64,000 nucleotides of DNA, taken from contig JAGWRO010000089.1 of the NCBI GenBank assembly GCA_028876495.1, positions 1 through 64,000 of the forward strand, read 5' to 3'. Under the pieces are notes generated by a model that was not told the origin of the DNA, did no database searches, and saw nothing but the letters and a program-made list of their open reading frames with translations. Shown here piece after piece: positions 53,484-62,567 of the stretch. The translations under genes were made by a program, and so were the position numbers. Source of the DNA: Bacteroidota bacterium. Its GTDB lineage: Bacteria > Bacteroidota > Bacteroidia > Chitinophagales > Chitinophagaceae. Each line of letters begins with the position of its first letter. Positions within the stretch are counted from its first letter, which is position 1.

Positions 53484-53796
53484 ACTCTGATTAATGACGA
53501 ATAGCGTTCTTAAAAGGAAATGTCTGAAGACTCTCAAAATTCTTTCTGTTTCTCCCTTCACCCAATATTTTTGCTAAGTACAGTATATCCCTGGATTTTA
53601 TTGATTAGGAATGTATAGATTTTTACTTTTCTATTTTCGGGAAAATAGAAACTATTTTTTAAGGAGCGTCTATGTTGCTTTAAATGAATAATTAAAAGGT
53701 CTTTTTATAAATAAGAGTAATAATAATAAAAATTATTTTTATTATTATAAATAAAAGTATTAATATTGTGTCTAAATATTAATATAGTTTATAATT
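53484..53796. other. AT-rich region between mobA and tra genes with a long inverted repeat
   Basis: No gene is supported. A 14-bp inverted repeat (53720-53733 and 53735-53748, one base apart) forms a long AT hairpin. It could terminate mob transcription or be an operator for the tra operon. No TAnnTTTG element is obvious. Confidence 0.5.
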
Positions 53797-54153
53797 ATGC
53801 CTTTCAGTAAATTCATTTCCATTGTATCCGGAATTTTAGGAAGCTACTATTTTATCATAATTCTTTTTGATTTAATAAAATCAAATAACAGAGTAGCCCA
53901 GGTTACAAATCACGCCGTTCAGTTTGAGGGCCCTGATAAACCCGTGCTGGTTTCAGATGAACCTGAAGAAAGTGTCCAATTCAATAATTCGGAAAGAGAA
54001 GAAAACTTAAAGAAATATTTACCGCCGGGTTATAACACTCAAACCAGGGAAGTTGAAAATAAATTCCCGGTTATTGATTTGGGATTAGAAACATTGTCCG
54101 GAGAGCCTTATACCGTGGATGCGGAGAACCTTTCAAAATTTATGATTGCCTGA
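53797..54153 (+). CDS. Hypothetical single-span protein heading the transfer operon
   Basis: The 118-residue protein has an N-terminal membrane span (FISIVSGILGSYYFIIILFD) and a hydrophilic acidic tail (DEPEESVQFNNSEREENLKK, then PPGYNTQTREVENKFPVID). No family recognised. It stands 5 bases before the first DUF4134 gene, so it is probably the first gene of the T4SS operon; its job in transfer is inferred from position. Confidence 0.55.
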   Translation: MPFSKFISIVSGILGSYYFIIILFDLIKSNNRVAQVTNHAVQFEGPDKPVLVSDEPEESVQFNNSEREENLKKYLPPGYNTQTREVENKFPVIDLGLETLSGEPYTVDAENLSKFMIA

Positions 54154-54158
54154 AATTA

Positions 54159-54440
54159 ATGAATACAAAAATGGGGATACATCAAGTATTGGATATTATG
54201 CCAACAGGAAGTTTACCGGAGATCAATTCATCTTTTAAACATGAAATATGGCCGCTTCTAAAAATGCTTTGTTATGCAATTGCAGCCATGTTGGGACTGA
54301 TTGCCGGATTGCGTATATATAATCTTTGGAACGTGAATGGAAGGCATCATGTGCATATTGACGCCCAGGTGATTTCATGGGGCGCGGCTGCTATATTTTT
54401 AGTTGTAGCGACTGCATTTATTAATGTGGCATTAATGTAA
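54159..54440 (+). CDS. DUF4134/TraE-like pilin-type membrane protein, copy 1
   Basis: The 93-residue protein has a short N-terminal part and two spans: IAAMLGLIAGLRIYNLW and AAAIFLVVATAFINVALM. The stretch between ends HIDAQVISWGAAAIFLV. DUF4134 (TraE in Bacteroides elements) has this two-span layout with a (H/N)xxI(D/N)xxxxxWGGA-type turn and is held to be the pilin-like subunit. This is the most divergent of three copies in a row and lacks the signal peptide. Confidence 0.75.
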   Translation: MNTKMGIHQVLDIMPTGSLPEINSSFKHEIWPLLKMLCYAIAAMLGLIAGLRIYNLWNVNGRHHVHIDAQVISWGAAAIFLVVATAFINVALM

Positions 54441-54445
54441 ATGAA

Positions 54446-54658
54446 ATGAAGCTATTGGATATTGGAATTGATTATGGGGACTTGTCCGCATTGATTCTGA
54501 CAATTGGAGGTTGCCTTGCACTGGTGGGAGCTGTAGTCATTTATAAAAAATGGAGTATGGGCAACCACAATATTGAAAATGAAGTGCTGATGTGGGCAGG
54601 AGGTATAGTAATGCTGATCATTATCCAGGTTTTTATTAAAGTAATGTTTGGAATGTAA
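54446..54658 (+). CDS. DUF4134/TraE-like membrane protein, copy 2 (short)
   Basis: The 70-residue protein keeps only the two spans (LILTIGGCLALVGAVVIYKK and LMWAGGIVMLIIIQVFIKV) with the joining NHNIENEVLMWAGG turn. It lies 5 bases after copy 1 and has no signal peptide. It resembles copy 3 in the turn (NIENEVLMWAGG against EIQKEIIGWGGA). Confidence 0.75.
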   Translation: MKLLDIGIDYGDLSALILTIGGCLALVGAVVIYKKWSMGNHNIENEVLMWAGGIVMLIIIQVFIKVMFGM

Positions 54659-54760
54659 CGTTGGTTTTTCCCGGATAGAATGATTAAGAATGAACTGTCC
54701 TATTGAAAAATAGCTTCTTTAAAGATAGGTTTCGATTTTTTAATTATTAAACAATTATTT

Positions 54761-55096
54761 ATGAACAAAATGCAAAATCAAATCGGAAAGAAAAAGATTA
54801 TTTTCTTTTTCCTGGTTGCCTTACTTGGTATTATTCCGGGGATCGCTGATGCTGGTAACTTATTGGATATTAATAGTGGTTTAACCCAGGCGGCCACTAC
54901 TATTAATGGCACTTATGACCTGGTGTCAAAACTATGCCTTGCTATTGGAGCCATAGTCGGTCTTGCCGGTGGTATTCGGGTTTATGTGAAGTGGAATAAC
55001 GGAGACCATGAAATTCAAAAAGAAATTATCGGCTGGGGTGGCGCTTGTGTATTCCTGCTCTTAACAGGAACGGTTCTCAACGTATTTTTTGCTTAG
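54761..55096 (+). CDS. traE: DUF4134/TraE pilin-like protein, copy 3
   Basis: The 111-residue protein is the canonical DUF4134 form. It has a signal peptide (IIFFFLVALLGIIPGIADAG), then ATTINGTYDLVSKLCLAIGA, a first span, GGIRVYVKWNNGDHEIQKEI and GWGGACVFLLLTGTVLNVFF. TraE proteins are the proposed VirB2-like pilin of Bacteroidota transfer systems. It is separated from copy 2 by 102 bases and from traF by a hairpin. Confidence 0.88.
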   Translation: MNKMQNQIGKKKIIFFFLVALLGIIPGIADAGNLLDINSGLTQAATTINGTYDLVSKLCLAIGAIVGLAGGIRVYVKWNNGDHEIQKEIIGWGGACVFLLLTGTVLNVFFA

Positions 55097-55141
55097 GACT
55101 AACACTAAAAGCCTCAAAACTAAAGTTAGGGTTAGGGTGCC

Positions 55142-55182
55142 GGGAGGGTATTTAAAAGAATTTTATTTACCCTCCCTATTTT
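55142..55182 (+). terminator. Hairpin between traE and traF (terminator or attenuator)
   Basis: GGGAGGGTA (55142-55150) and TACCCTCCC (55168-55176) form a perfect 9-bp stem with a 17-base loop, followed by TATTTT. In an operon this is likely a partial terminator that lets traE messages exceed those of downstream genes. Confidence 0.6.
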
Positions 55183-55207
55183 AAAAACCGGATCAGAAAT
55201 TATAGCC

Positions 55208-55489
55208 ATGCAAACACAAGAATACGCAATTTACAAAGGGTTACAACGTCCTTTGGTATTTAAAATGTTCAAAGGAAAATTCATTTATTACGCAGCAGGC
55301 GTATTGGTTGGAGGAATTATTATCGCAGGTCTTATAACAGCCATCATTTCAAGCATAGTGGGGCTCGTAGCGCTTTTTATTCTTACAGTACCAGGTTTGC
55401 TATATGTGCTCAATAAACAAAAAGATGGCCTTCATGGTAAAAAAAGAGAAAAGGCAATATTCATTCACAAACCGGTTTTTAGAAAATAA
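55208..55489 (+). CDS. traF: DUF4133/TraF conjugation protein (VirB3-like)
   Basis: The 93-residue protein starts YAIYKGLQRPLVFKMFKGKF and has two spans (AAGVLVGGIIIAGLITAIIS and VGLVALFILTVPGLLYVLN), ending with a basic tail (RKREKAIFIHKPVFRK-like). The order just before the TraG ATPase, and the two-span VirB3 layout, define TraF in Bacteroidota transfer modules. Confidence 0.9.
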   Translation: MQTQEYAIYKGLQRPLVFKMFKGKFIYYAAGVLVGGIIIAGLITAIISSIVGLVALFILTVPGLLYVLNKQKDGLHGKKREKAIFIHKPVFRK

Positions 55490-55507
55490 AAATTGAAGTA
55501 ATTTATA

Positions 55508-57970
55508 ATGAAAAGGAAAGAATTTATAAAACCGTTTATACGCATAGAGGAAGAAATACCGGGATGTAATGTGGTATATAGCAGCACCGGTAGTTTATCA
55601 CTCATTATACAAATTTTTAACCTCTCTCCCCAGTATTGTGCCGATGCTGAAAATTATGAAAATTATCACCTGCTGTTCGGACAGATCGTTAAATTATTGG
55701 GTGATGGCTACATCCTTCAAAAGACAGATATAATAGCCTCTCAAAAATATTCAAAAGACAAGAGCCGTATAACCGATTATTTGTCCAAAAAATATTTTGA
55801 GCATTTTGAGAATAGAATATACAAGGAAATCACCACCTACTTAACCATTACTAAAGAATCCGCTAAGGGGCATCTCTTCAGTTACGATGGAAAATCATTA
55901 AAAGATTTTTTAGATAAAGCCAATAAAATTGTTGACACGATAAAGAGTCAAAAAATTGCCTGCTGCTTATTAACAAAAAAAGAGGTTGAGGCTCTTTATA
56001 ACAGGTATCTCGCATTTAATTTTTCAGATAAAAAATTTTCGATTGGTAATCTTTCATGCGATGAAAAAGGCATCTATTATGAAGATAAAAGCATAAAATC
56101 CATTTCCCTGGTTGATATAGACGAAATCAACCTGCCATCAAACGTTACCACCTTTACAGTTAGCCAGGATATAGGGAAAACATTTCCTGTTGATAATCTT
56201 GCATTTCTTCTCACGGTAAACGCAGATACCATTTTATACAACCAGGTAATAAAAATACCGGATCAACGCAAACTGAAAACGGAACTCGAATTGAAAAAGA
56301 AAAGGCATTCATCCATGCCGGATCCTGCCAACGACTTATCAGTAGCAGACATAAATGATATGTTTGTTGACATAGCACAAAATAACGAACTGCTGGTTTA
56401 TGCTCACTATAATATTATCGTATGTGATACTAAAGACAGAATAGAAAAAGCAGTCAATGCAGTTGAAAACAGTTTATTCTCTGTAGGAATCATTCCTGGT
56501 AAAAACACTTACAACCAATTGGAATTATTCCGGAGTGCAATTCCCGGGAATGCGGAAGAATTAAAAGAGTATGATCTGTTCTTAACCAGCCGCCCTGCGG
56601 CGATATGCTTCCTTTTTAAAGAAACGCTGCCCGAATCTGATAAATCAGATTATCAATTATGGTTCACTGACAGACAAGGGCTTCCTATTGCAATTGACAC
56701 CAGTGAATTACCAATGTTTACCGGGAGGATTTCTAACAGAAACCGGTTTATACTCGGCCCTTCCGGAAGTGGAAAATCTTTTTTTACGAATTCTTATGCA
56801 AAGCAATGCAGGGAATTGGGTGCAGACATTGTGCTTGTTGATACAGGTAACAGTTACTATGGCCTGTGTAAATATTTTGGCGGCAAGTATATCACCTATA
56901 CAGAGGAAAAGCCAATCACCATGAACCCATTTAAAATAGAAGCCATTGAAAACAATGAGGAAAAACGACAAATATTAAAAGAACTTATCGGGCTTATATG
57001 GAAAGGGGTAGATGGAAAATTATCGCAGGTAGAAGATGATATTTTGACAAAAACAGTTACCAACTATTATAGTGATTATTTCGGAAAAAAGGAGAAAGTA
57101 ATCCGATTGTGTTTTGACACATTCTATGAGTTTAGCTGCCGGGAAATTGAATCCATCATGCAGGATGAAAGAGTACGTTTTGACCTTGATGAATTCAGGT
57201 TTATTCTCCAAAAGTTTTATAAGGATGGCATTTATGATAAAATCTTAAATGATGAATTTGATAATACGCTTTTTAGTGAAAGTTTTATCGTTTTTGAAAT
57301 TGATAATATCAAAGAACACAAGCTTTTATTTCCCATAACAACGTTGATTATTATGGATGTTTTTATTCAAAAGATGCGCCACAAGAAAAACAAGAAAGTG
57401 TTGATTATTGAGGAAGCCTGGAAAGCCATTGCCTCGCCAATGATGGCGGGTTATATCCTTTACCTGTATAAGACGGTAAGAAAATTTGCCGGAGAGGCCA
57501 TAGTTGTAACCCAGGAACTGGGGGACATTATCGGAAACGCCATTGTGAAAGATAGTATCATCAGCAATTCCGATACTATTTGTTTACTGGATCAAACAAA
57601 GTTCAAAGACAATTTCTCCCAGATAGCCCAATTACTATCACTCAGTGAAGTAGAGCAGAACAAAATTTTTACCATTAATAAATTAGATAACAAAGATAAC
57701 AGGAGCCGGTTTAAAGAAGTATATATCAAACGTGGAGCTACCGGTGAAGTATATGGAGTGGAAGTGCCCATTGAAGAATACCTGACCTACACAACAGAGC
57801 GAAGTGAAAAAGAGGCGCTGCAGATTTACCTGGATTTTTTCGAAAAATATGAAAATGCAATGGACCATTTTGTCTCAGACATGAAAGGTAGCGGATTACA
57901 ACTTCCTGCCTTTGTAAAGGAAATCAATAAAAGAGAAACTATTTATACAAAATTAAAAATAGTGTTATGA
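55508..57970 (+). CDS. traG: TraG conjugation ATPase (VirB4-type)
   Basis: The 820-residue ATPase has an N-terminal VirB4 domain (KPFIRIEEEIPGCNVVYSST) and a C-terminal motor with Walker A RFILGPSGSGKSFFTNSY (about residues 416-424) and Walker B KVLIIEEAWKAI (about 631). VTQELGDIIGN follows, as in VirB4 motif D. It powers substrate and pilin handling in the T4SS. Its end overlaps the next gene start by 4 bases, so translation is coupled. It is a full-length family member with no visible lesion. Confidence 0.93.
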   Translation: MKRKEFIKPFIRIEEEIPGCNVVYSSTGSLSLIIQIFNLSPQYCADAENYENYHLLFGQIVKLLGDGYILQKTDIIASQKYSKDKSRITDYLSKKYFEHFENRIYKEITTYLTITKESAKGHLFSYDGKSLKDFLDKANKIVDTIKSQKIACCLLTKKEVEALYNRYLAFNFSDKKFSIGNLSCDEKGIYYEDKSIKSISLVDIDEINLPSNVTTFTVSQDIGKTFPVDNLAFLLTVNADTILYNQVIKIPDQRKLKTELELKKKRHSSMPDPANDLSVADINDMFVDIAQNNELLVYAHYNIIVCDTKDRIEKAVNAVENSLFSVGIIPGKNTYNQLELFRSAIPGNAEELKEYDLFLTSRPAAICFLFKETLPESDKSDYQLWFTDRQGLPIAIDTSELPMFTGRISNRNRFILGPSGSGKSFFTNSYAKQCRELGADIVLVDTGNSYYGLCKYFGGKYITYTEEKPITMNPFKIEAIENNEEKRQILKELIGLIWKGVDGKLSQVEDDILTKTVTNYYSDYFGKKEKVIRLCFDTFYEFSCREIESIMQDERVRFDLDEFRFILQKFYKDGIYDKILNDEFDNTLFSESFIVFEIDNIKEHKLLFPITTLIIMDVFIQKMRHKKNKKVLIIEEAWKAIASPMMAGYILYLYKTVRKFAGEAIVVTQELGDIIGNAIVKDSIISNSDTICLLDQTKFKDNFSQIAQLLSLSEVEQNKIFTINKLDNKDNRSRFKEVYIKRGATGEVYGVEVPIEEYLTYTTERSEKEALQIYLDFFEKYENAMDHFVSDMKGSGLQLPAFVKEINKRETIYTKLKIVL

Positions 57971-58626
57971 AAAGATTTTTAATATTTTTTCTGATCCTGA
58001 CAGGTACTTCTTTTATAAAAGCCGGAGGCCAGAACATAGATCCTTTTCTTGAAGGAGCCATTATCACTGCCAACGCAACAGAGAATGCGGACTACAATAA
58101 TATTAAGGATAACCAGACAGCCATACAAAAGGCGCAGGAAGCCACCATCCTAGTTGTTGACCAGGTCAATCAAATTCAGAACAAAATATACCAGGGATTG
58201 ATGCACGTAAGTTCCCTCTTAAAAAATGCCTATCAAATTAAAGAGTGTTTACAGGCATTGAACGACATCTTTTCTTATGAAAGTGATATGCTTGCCGAAG
58301 CACAACAAAATCCATTAGCCCTTGCTTTTGCATTAAAAATTCAAAATGAAATGGCTAATAAGGCGATAGCCTATTATGCCAATATCAGCGCGGTGGTATT
58401 AAAAGCAAATACAAAAGATTTATTGATGGATGCAGGAGAAAGGAGCACGCTGTTATATAAGATACAACTGGATTTGAACACACTTAGAGCAATGGCAGCG
58501 TATTCATATTATAAAGTCCATCTCGCTGTAATGCAGGGTATCATCAACAGCTTTAATCCTTTCAAAGGCTATGTTGATATTGACGGAAAAATTGTAAAGG
58601 ATTTACTTGCTAACTGGAAACATTAG
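57967..58626 (+). CDS. Exported helical protein of the transfer operon, member 1 of 4
   Basis: The 219-residue protein has a signal peptide (MKRFLIFFLILTGTSFIKAG, cleavage near GGQN) and a mostly helical body (AIQKAQEATILVVDQVNQI, YESDMLAEAQQNPLALAFAL). It ends VDIDGKIVKDLLANWKH. It overlaps traG by 4 bases. It is not a family I recognise. Its position between TraG and TraJ is where canonical systems have TraI (a VirB5-like exported protein), so a structural role in the channel or pilus is possible. Confidence 0.7.
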   Translation: MKRFLIFFLILTGTSFIKAGGQNIDPFLEGAIITANATENADYNNIKDNQTAIQKAQEATILVVDQVNQIQNKIYQGLMHVSSLLKNAYQIKECLQALNDIFSYESDMLAEAQQNPLALAFALKIQNEMANKAIAYYANISAVVLKANTKDLLMDAGERSTLLYKIQLDLNTLRAMAAYSYYKVHLAVMQGIINSFNPFKGYVDIDGKIVKDLLANWKH

Positions 58627-58629
58627 ACT

Positions 58630-59292
58630 ATGAAGACGAAATATATTTTAGGTGCTTTATTATTAATTCATTTCTCATTTGTGAGAGTAGAAGCACAACC
58701 AAACATCTGGGATATTCCTGCAACAGAAGCGCTGATATCACACAATAAAACCAACTTTTCTGATAACAAGACAGCGAAAGAAAACCAGGTAAAATCTACA
58801 GTTACAATAGGTGTCCTGAAAAGTACGAAGGATAAGTGTAAACAATTAATTGACTCTCTTGATAAGAGAATGACCTCTCTTTATATCATACTGGCAGATG
58901 CCACTCTTGCGATACAAGTATCCAAAATCATAGCTGACATCTATGATTACCAGGCTGAATCTTTTCAGTTGGTTATAAAATACCCTTATGCCGCGTTTTT
59001 ATATTATAACAATCAACAAAAGATCATAAAAGATGCAGAGAGCCTGCTCGGCCTGATTTATATGGTGGTGCTTTCTTACGGAGATATTGGGAAAATGAAA
59101 GTCTCCGAAAGGAAAATGGTTTATACGCACATCATCATGCAGATGGGGTATTTAAGAGCAAAATGCAGCGCTTTGGAAGGGCAATTAAAAATGATTCATT
59201 TTTCAGAAACCTATAAAAATTCAAAGGGGTGGAACTATATAGATATGGATAAGAATAAAGTAAACCAGATTTTAAATAATTGGAAACATTAA
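58630..59292 (+). CDS. Exported helical protein of the transfer operon, member 2 of 4
   Basis: The 220-residue protein has a signal peptide (ILGALLLIHFSFVRVEA, cleavage before QPNIW) and a helical body (KSTKDKCKQLIDSLDKR, DATLAIQVSKIIADIYDYQ). Its C-terminus is YIDMDKNKVNQILNNWKH, almost the same as member 1 (VDIDGKIVKDLLANWKH). It follows member 1 by 3 bases. Length and layout match member 1, so the pair arose by duplication, but overall identity is low. Confidence 0.7.
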   Translation: MKTKYILGALLLIHFSFVRVEAQPNIWDIPATEALISHNKTNFSDNKTAKENQVKSTVTIGVLKSTKDKCKQLIDSLDKRMTSLYIILADATLAIQVSKIIADIYDYQAESFQLVIKYPYAAFLYYNNQQKIIKDAESLLGLIYMVVLSYGDIGKMKVSERKMVYTHIIMQMGYLRAKCSALEGQLKMIHFSETYKNSKGWNYIDMDKNKVNQILNNWKH

Positions 59293-59302
59293 TTAAAAAA
59301 TA

Positions 59303-59962
59303 ATGAAAGCATTTTTAATAATTGGTTTTATAATTTTTTCTCTAAATGGGAGATCCCAAAACATTGTATATCACCAGGATCTGATGCAAAGGGTTGCGGA
59401 GAATACTGCTGATAAACAAAGCTGGTTGTTGCTTTACAATAACAGCCTTGATTCCATTCAAAGCCATAGGAAGAAAGTGTTAGCCAATTGGAGCGTGATT
59501 GAAGCAGTACAACAAAAGATTTATAAAAACCTCACCAACGTTGACGATGGTATCAAACAGAGCAGGCAGCTTTATTATATAGCGCAGAAGGTTCCGAAAA
59601 TCTTTGATAACATTTTACAGGCGAGCCAAATTGCAGTAGGGAAGCCGTATTTAGTAATTTATTGGAATGGCACAGGGCAATTGTTGATTGATAAAATTTT
59701 ATCCCTTCAAAATTTTGTAAGCACTTTCATAATGAGCCATGATAATGATTCATTGCTGATAGATCAAACCACCCGCGATCAGCTTTTATGGGCTACCTAC
59801 AACCAGGTTAATACCATTTATAATATTAGCAACAACATGGTTTATCAGTTCAGACAATATACCCTGCAAATGGCGATCAATAAAGTAGTTCCCTATGAGT
59901 GGTATATCAACCTTGATAAGGGAATTACACAACAAATTTTAAATAACGCAAAATTTTGGTAA
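59303..59962 (+). CDS. Exported helical protein of the transfer operon, member 3 of 4
   Basis: The 219-residue protein has a signal peptide (LIIGFIIFSLNGRSQ, cleavage before NIVYH) and a helical body (ILQASQIAVGKPYLVIYWN and LLWATYNQVNTIYNISNN). It ends YINLDKGITQQILNNAKFW, a variant of the shared tail. Its stop overlaps the next start by one base (TAATG). Confidence 0.7.
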   Translation: MKAFLIIGFIIFSLNGRSQNIVYHQDLMQRVAENTADKQSWLLLYNNSLDSIQSHRKKVLANWSVIEAVQQKIYKNLTNVDDGIKQSRQLYYIAQKVPKIFDNILQASQIAVGKPYLVIYWNGTGQLLIDKILSLQNFVSTFIMSHDNDSLLIDQTTRDQLLWATYNQVNTIYNISNNMVYQFRQYTLQMAINKVVPYEWYINLDKGITQQILNNAKFW

Positions 59963-60759
59963 TGACTAAAATGAAACCTTTTTTAATAGGTATCAACTTC
60001 TTATTATTCACTTATTTTCTGAAGGCACAAACAGTAACTCCTGTTCAGGACAAAGCAAATAACGGCCAGTTAAAACGAATGGTATTTAATCAATGGAATG
60101 ATTGGCAACCTACGCCAAATACCAATTGGCTTGGAATTCCAAAAGATCCGATAGGATGGGCTTATTGGAGGGTATTGCATCATGATTATTGGAAAGGCGA
60201 AGACAAGCGTCCCTGGAAAACCGGAGGACAATTTCAACAAAATTATGTATCACTTCTGGCGCAGAAAGATCTGGATAAAAAAATAGTGGATACTACCAAT
60301 GCAATGATGCAAACCAATCTTGCCACTGCTGTAAGTATGAGTGGAGGCGTTGCTGATTTACCCTACCAGCTTTATTTTGAAAATAAGTTTGCTGATTTAT
60401 ACCAGGACGTAACCAATTATTATGAGGCATTACAAATAAAGTACCCCGCTTCTTTTAACCTTATGATGAATTCTGCAAATGGGAAAAGGTATGTAGAATT
60501 TCTGGACGTTGAAAAAAAACGGATCGAAACGATTCACGGACTTTTCGTTGACAGGGGGTCAAGAATGATAAGTTATTTTAAAATATTGAATGAACTACAG
60601 CCTGCCTGCGAAGAAATAAAAAACTATGTACACTCATATATGCTCCTGGCGCAGTTACCTCCGCAACAAAAAATAAATGAACCTAAAAAGCCCAACATTT
60701 CTGATTCTACTGATTCGCAAATAGTAAGAGAACTTTTGAAAAACTGGAAATCGAACTAA
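59962..60759 (+). CDS. Exported protein of the transfer operon, member 4 of 4
   Basis: The protein is about 265 residues from ATG 59962 (MTKMKPFLIGINFLLFTYFL, signal peptide, cleavage before QTVTP). It is longer than the others and begins with an aromatic region (QWNDWQPTPNTNWLGIPKD, YWRVLHHDYWKG). A helical part leads to the tail SQIVRELLKNWKSN. ATG 59962 is preferred over TTG 59956 because it overlaps the previous stop as TAATG. It is 14 bases upstream of traJ. Confidence 0.7.
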   Translation: MTKMKPFLIGINFLLFTYFLKAQTVTPVQDKANNGQLKRMVFNQWNDWQPTPNTNWLGIPKDPIGWAYWRVLHHDYWKGEDKRPWKTGGQFQQNYVSLLAQKDLDKKIVDTTNAMMQTNLATAVSMSGGVADLPYQLYFENKFADLYQDVTNYYEALQIKYPASFNLMMNSANGKRYVEFLDVEKKRIETIHGLFVDRGSRMISYFKILNELQPACEEIKNYVHSYMLLAQLPPQQKINEPKKPNISDSTDSQIVRELLKNWKSN

Positions 60760-60773
60760 GAAAAATTAAACAA

Positions 60774-61907
60774 ATGGAAACCTTATCTATATTCCTTGAC
60801 ATACCTAATAAATTCTGGGATCAGAATATTATGGATCTCATTCATGGAATCCAGATGCAATTAGGTTCCGGAGAATTTATAACAATAGCTAAAGAAATTG
60901 CTGCGGTTTTAAGTTTGATCTATTTATCAGTAAAAGCATATGCCATGATACTTGGTGATGGAAGACTGGAGATAATGCAACTTTTCCGGCCCTTCCTCAT
61001 TACACTCGTTATCGTGAATTTCGGATTATATGCGGGCGTTGCAGGAGGACTGGGTAATGCGGCTGCCAAAACAGAGGAAGGTTTGTTTAAAGCCAATGCA
61101 AGCCACATGGATGATTTAATGTTTTCAAAAGATTCTTTGAGTACCACATTCTGGACAAGAATATTGGACAGTACCAGTCAAATCCGGAACCAGATTTCAG
61201 AACAGGACAACCTCAATTCAGATAAAGTGATAGATGCCGGTGACCCCAATTGGTTGGTAGGCGGTGTTTCAAAGGCGGTAGCTCATGCTCAGAATGCAAT
61301 CGGTTCTTACATTACTATTTATGAACAATTAGCGTGGGCAAAACTTTCGATGTGGCTTCAGGGATTAATTGAAAGTATCGCACTTTCCATTTTTAAGGGG
61401 ATTGCTTACTGCCTGTTTTTTATACAAATGGTACTGATGCATATTCTTTTAATTCTTGGGCCAATCTCATTTGCATTGAGCATTGTCGGGGCGTTCAGAG
61501 ATTCATGGGTTCAATGGACGGCAAGATACATCGCCGTTTCATTTTATACAGCTATAGGAATGATAGTGCTGAATATGGCCATCCTGATCATCTCTTATGG
61601 TATGCAGCAGGAAATCTCACGAATGCAGCAAATTTTAGACAAAGCTATAGGCCCTGATTTTTATCAATCGGTTATACATATTGACAACTTTCTTGGATAC
61701 CTTCTGATTGGACTATTAGTAGCAGTCGGCGGCATTATGGCGGTACCAATGGTTTCAGGATGGATCGTCGGAGGAGGTGACAGTGGAAGTGTAATGCATG
61801 CAACAGGAGTGGCAGGTGCCAAAACAGGTATGAAGGTAGCTTCAGGTGCTGCTGCCAGTAAGATTGACGCAGTCAGAAGTAGCTTTAAACTCAAAAGGAA
61901 TCTATAA
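60774..61907 (+). CDS. traJ: TraJ conjugation protein (VirB6/TrbL-like)
   Basis: The 377-residue protein has several spans: IAKEIAAVLSLIYLSVKAYA, FLITLVIVNFGLYAGVAGGL, then LFFIQMVLMHILLILGPISF and IAVSFYTAIGMIVLNMAILI. It ends with a Gly/Ala-rich basic tail. Polytopic layout and position after the exported proteins match TraJ of Bacteroides transfer systems, the inner-membrane channel component. Confidence 0.88.
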   Translation: METLSIFLDIPNKFWDQNIMDLIHGIQMQLGSGEFITIAKEIAAVLSLIYLSVKAYAMILGDGRLEIMQLFRPFLITLVIVNFGLYAGVAGGLGNAAAKTEEGLFKANASHMDDLMFSKDSLSTTFWTRILDSTSQIRNQISEQDNLNSDKVIDAGDPNWLVGGVSKAVAHAQNAIGSYITIYEQLAWAKLSMWLQGLIESIALSIFKGIAYCLFFIQMVLMHILLILGPISFALSIVGAFRDSWVQWTARYIAVSFYTAIGMIVLNMAILIISYGMQQEISRMQQILDKAIGPDFYQSVIHIDNFLGYLLIGLLVAVGGIMAVPMVSGWIVGGGDSGSVMHATGVAGAKTGMKVASGAAASKIDAVRSSFKLKRNL

Positions 61908-61946
61908 TAATTTTTTAAAAAATTAATTAACTATAAAAATAAGTGT

Positions 61947-62567
61947 ATGGCATTTATAAAAAATATTGAGGCGAAAATGAAGATGGCTCTTTGGATTGCT
62001 ATCGCATCTATGCTTACTTCAATAATAGTCAGTGCCCTTGCTTTTTCTTATTCAAAAAAGATGATTACAGAAGAAAGAAAGCATATTTATGTATTAGATA
62101 AAAACATCCCGCTGGTAGCAGTCAGTACTAACATTGAGGACAACAGGGAAGTAGAGTACAAAGCAGATGTAGAAACTTTTCATCAGCTTTTTTTTACCCT
62201 TCCACCGGATGATAAATTTATTGAAAACCAACTGCAAAAGGCAATGTACTTAATTGATGCTTCTGGGATAGCGCAGTATAATACCCTTAAAGAAAAAGGG
62301 TATTATACCAATCTCGTTGCAACAAGCAGTATCAGCACTTGTACCATGGATAGTATTCAGCTTGATATGAATACAGGACATTTTATTTTCTATGGCAAAC
62401 AGAAGATTCAACGACCGTCCATGATAACCATTCGCTCCCTTATCACAGAAGGCTGGCTGATTGATCAGCCCCGAACAGATAATAATCCTCATGGAGTTTT
62501 AATTACCAAATGGAAGACTCTTGAAAATAAAGATTTAGAAAATGAAGCTAAAAAACTTTTTCAATAA
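61947..62567 (+). CDS. traK: TraK conjugation protein (VirB8-like)
   Basis: The 206-residue protein has a short cytosolic part, one span (MALWIAIASMLTSIIVSALAF-type, residues about 12-32) and a periplasmic domain of the VirB8 class (YKADVETFHQLFFTLPPDDK, DSIQLDMNTGHFIFYGKQ). TraK organises the inner-membrane complex. Its 3' end overlaps the next gene by 26 bases, a tight coupling. Confidence 0.88.
   Translation: MAFIKNIEAKMKMALWIAIASMLTSIIVSALAFSYSKKMITEERKHIYVLDKNIPLVAVSTNIEDNREVEYKADVETFHQLFFTLPPDDKFIENQLQKAMYLIDASGIAQYNTLKEKGYYTNLVATSSISTCTMDSIQLDMNTGHFIFYGKQKIQRPSMITIRSLITEGWLIDQPRTDNNPHGVLITKWKTLENKDLENEAKKLFQ

Noticed and set aside
55126-55138. TTAGGGTTAGGG, like telomere repeats
   Set aside because: Only two units, in an intergenic stretch next to a hairpin; chance is enough.
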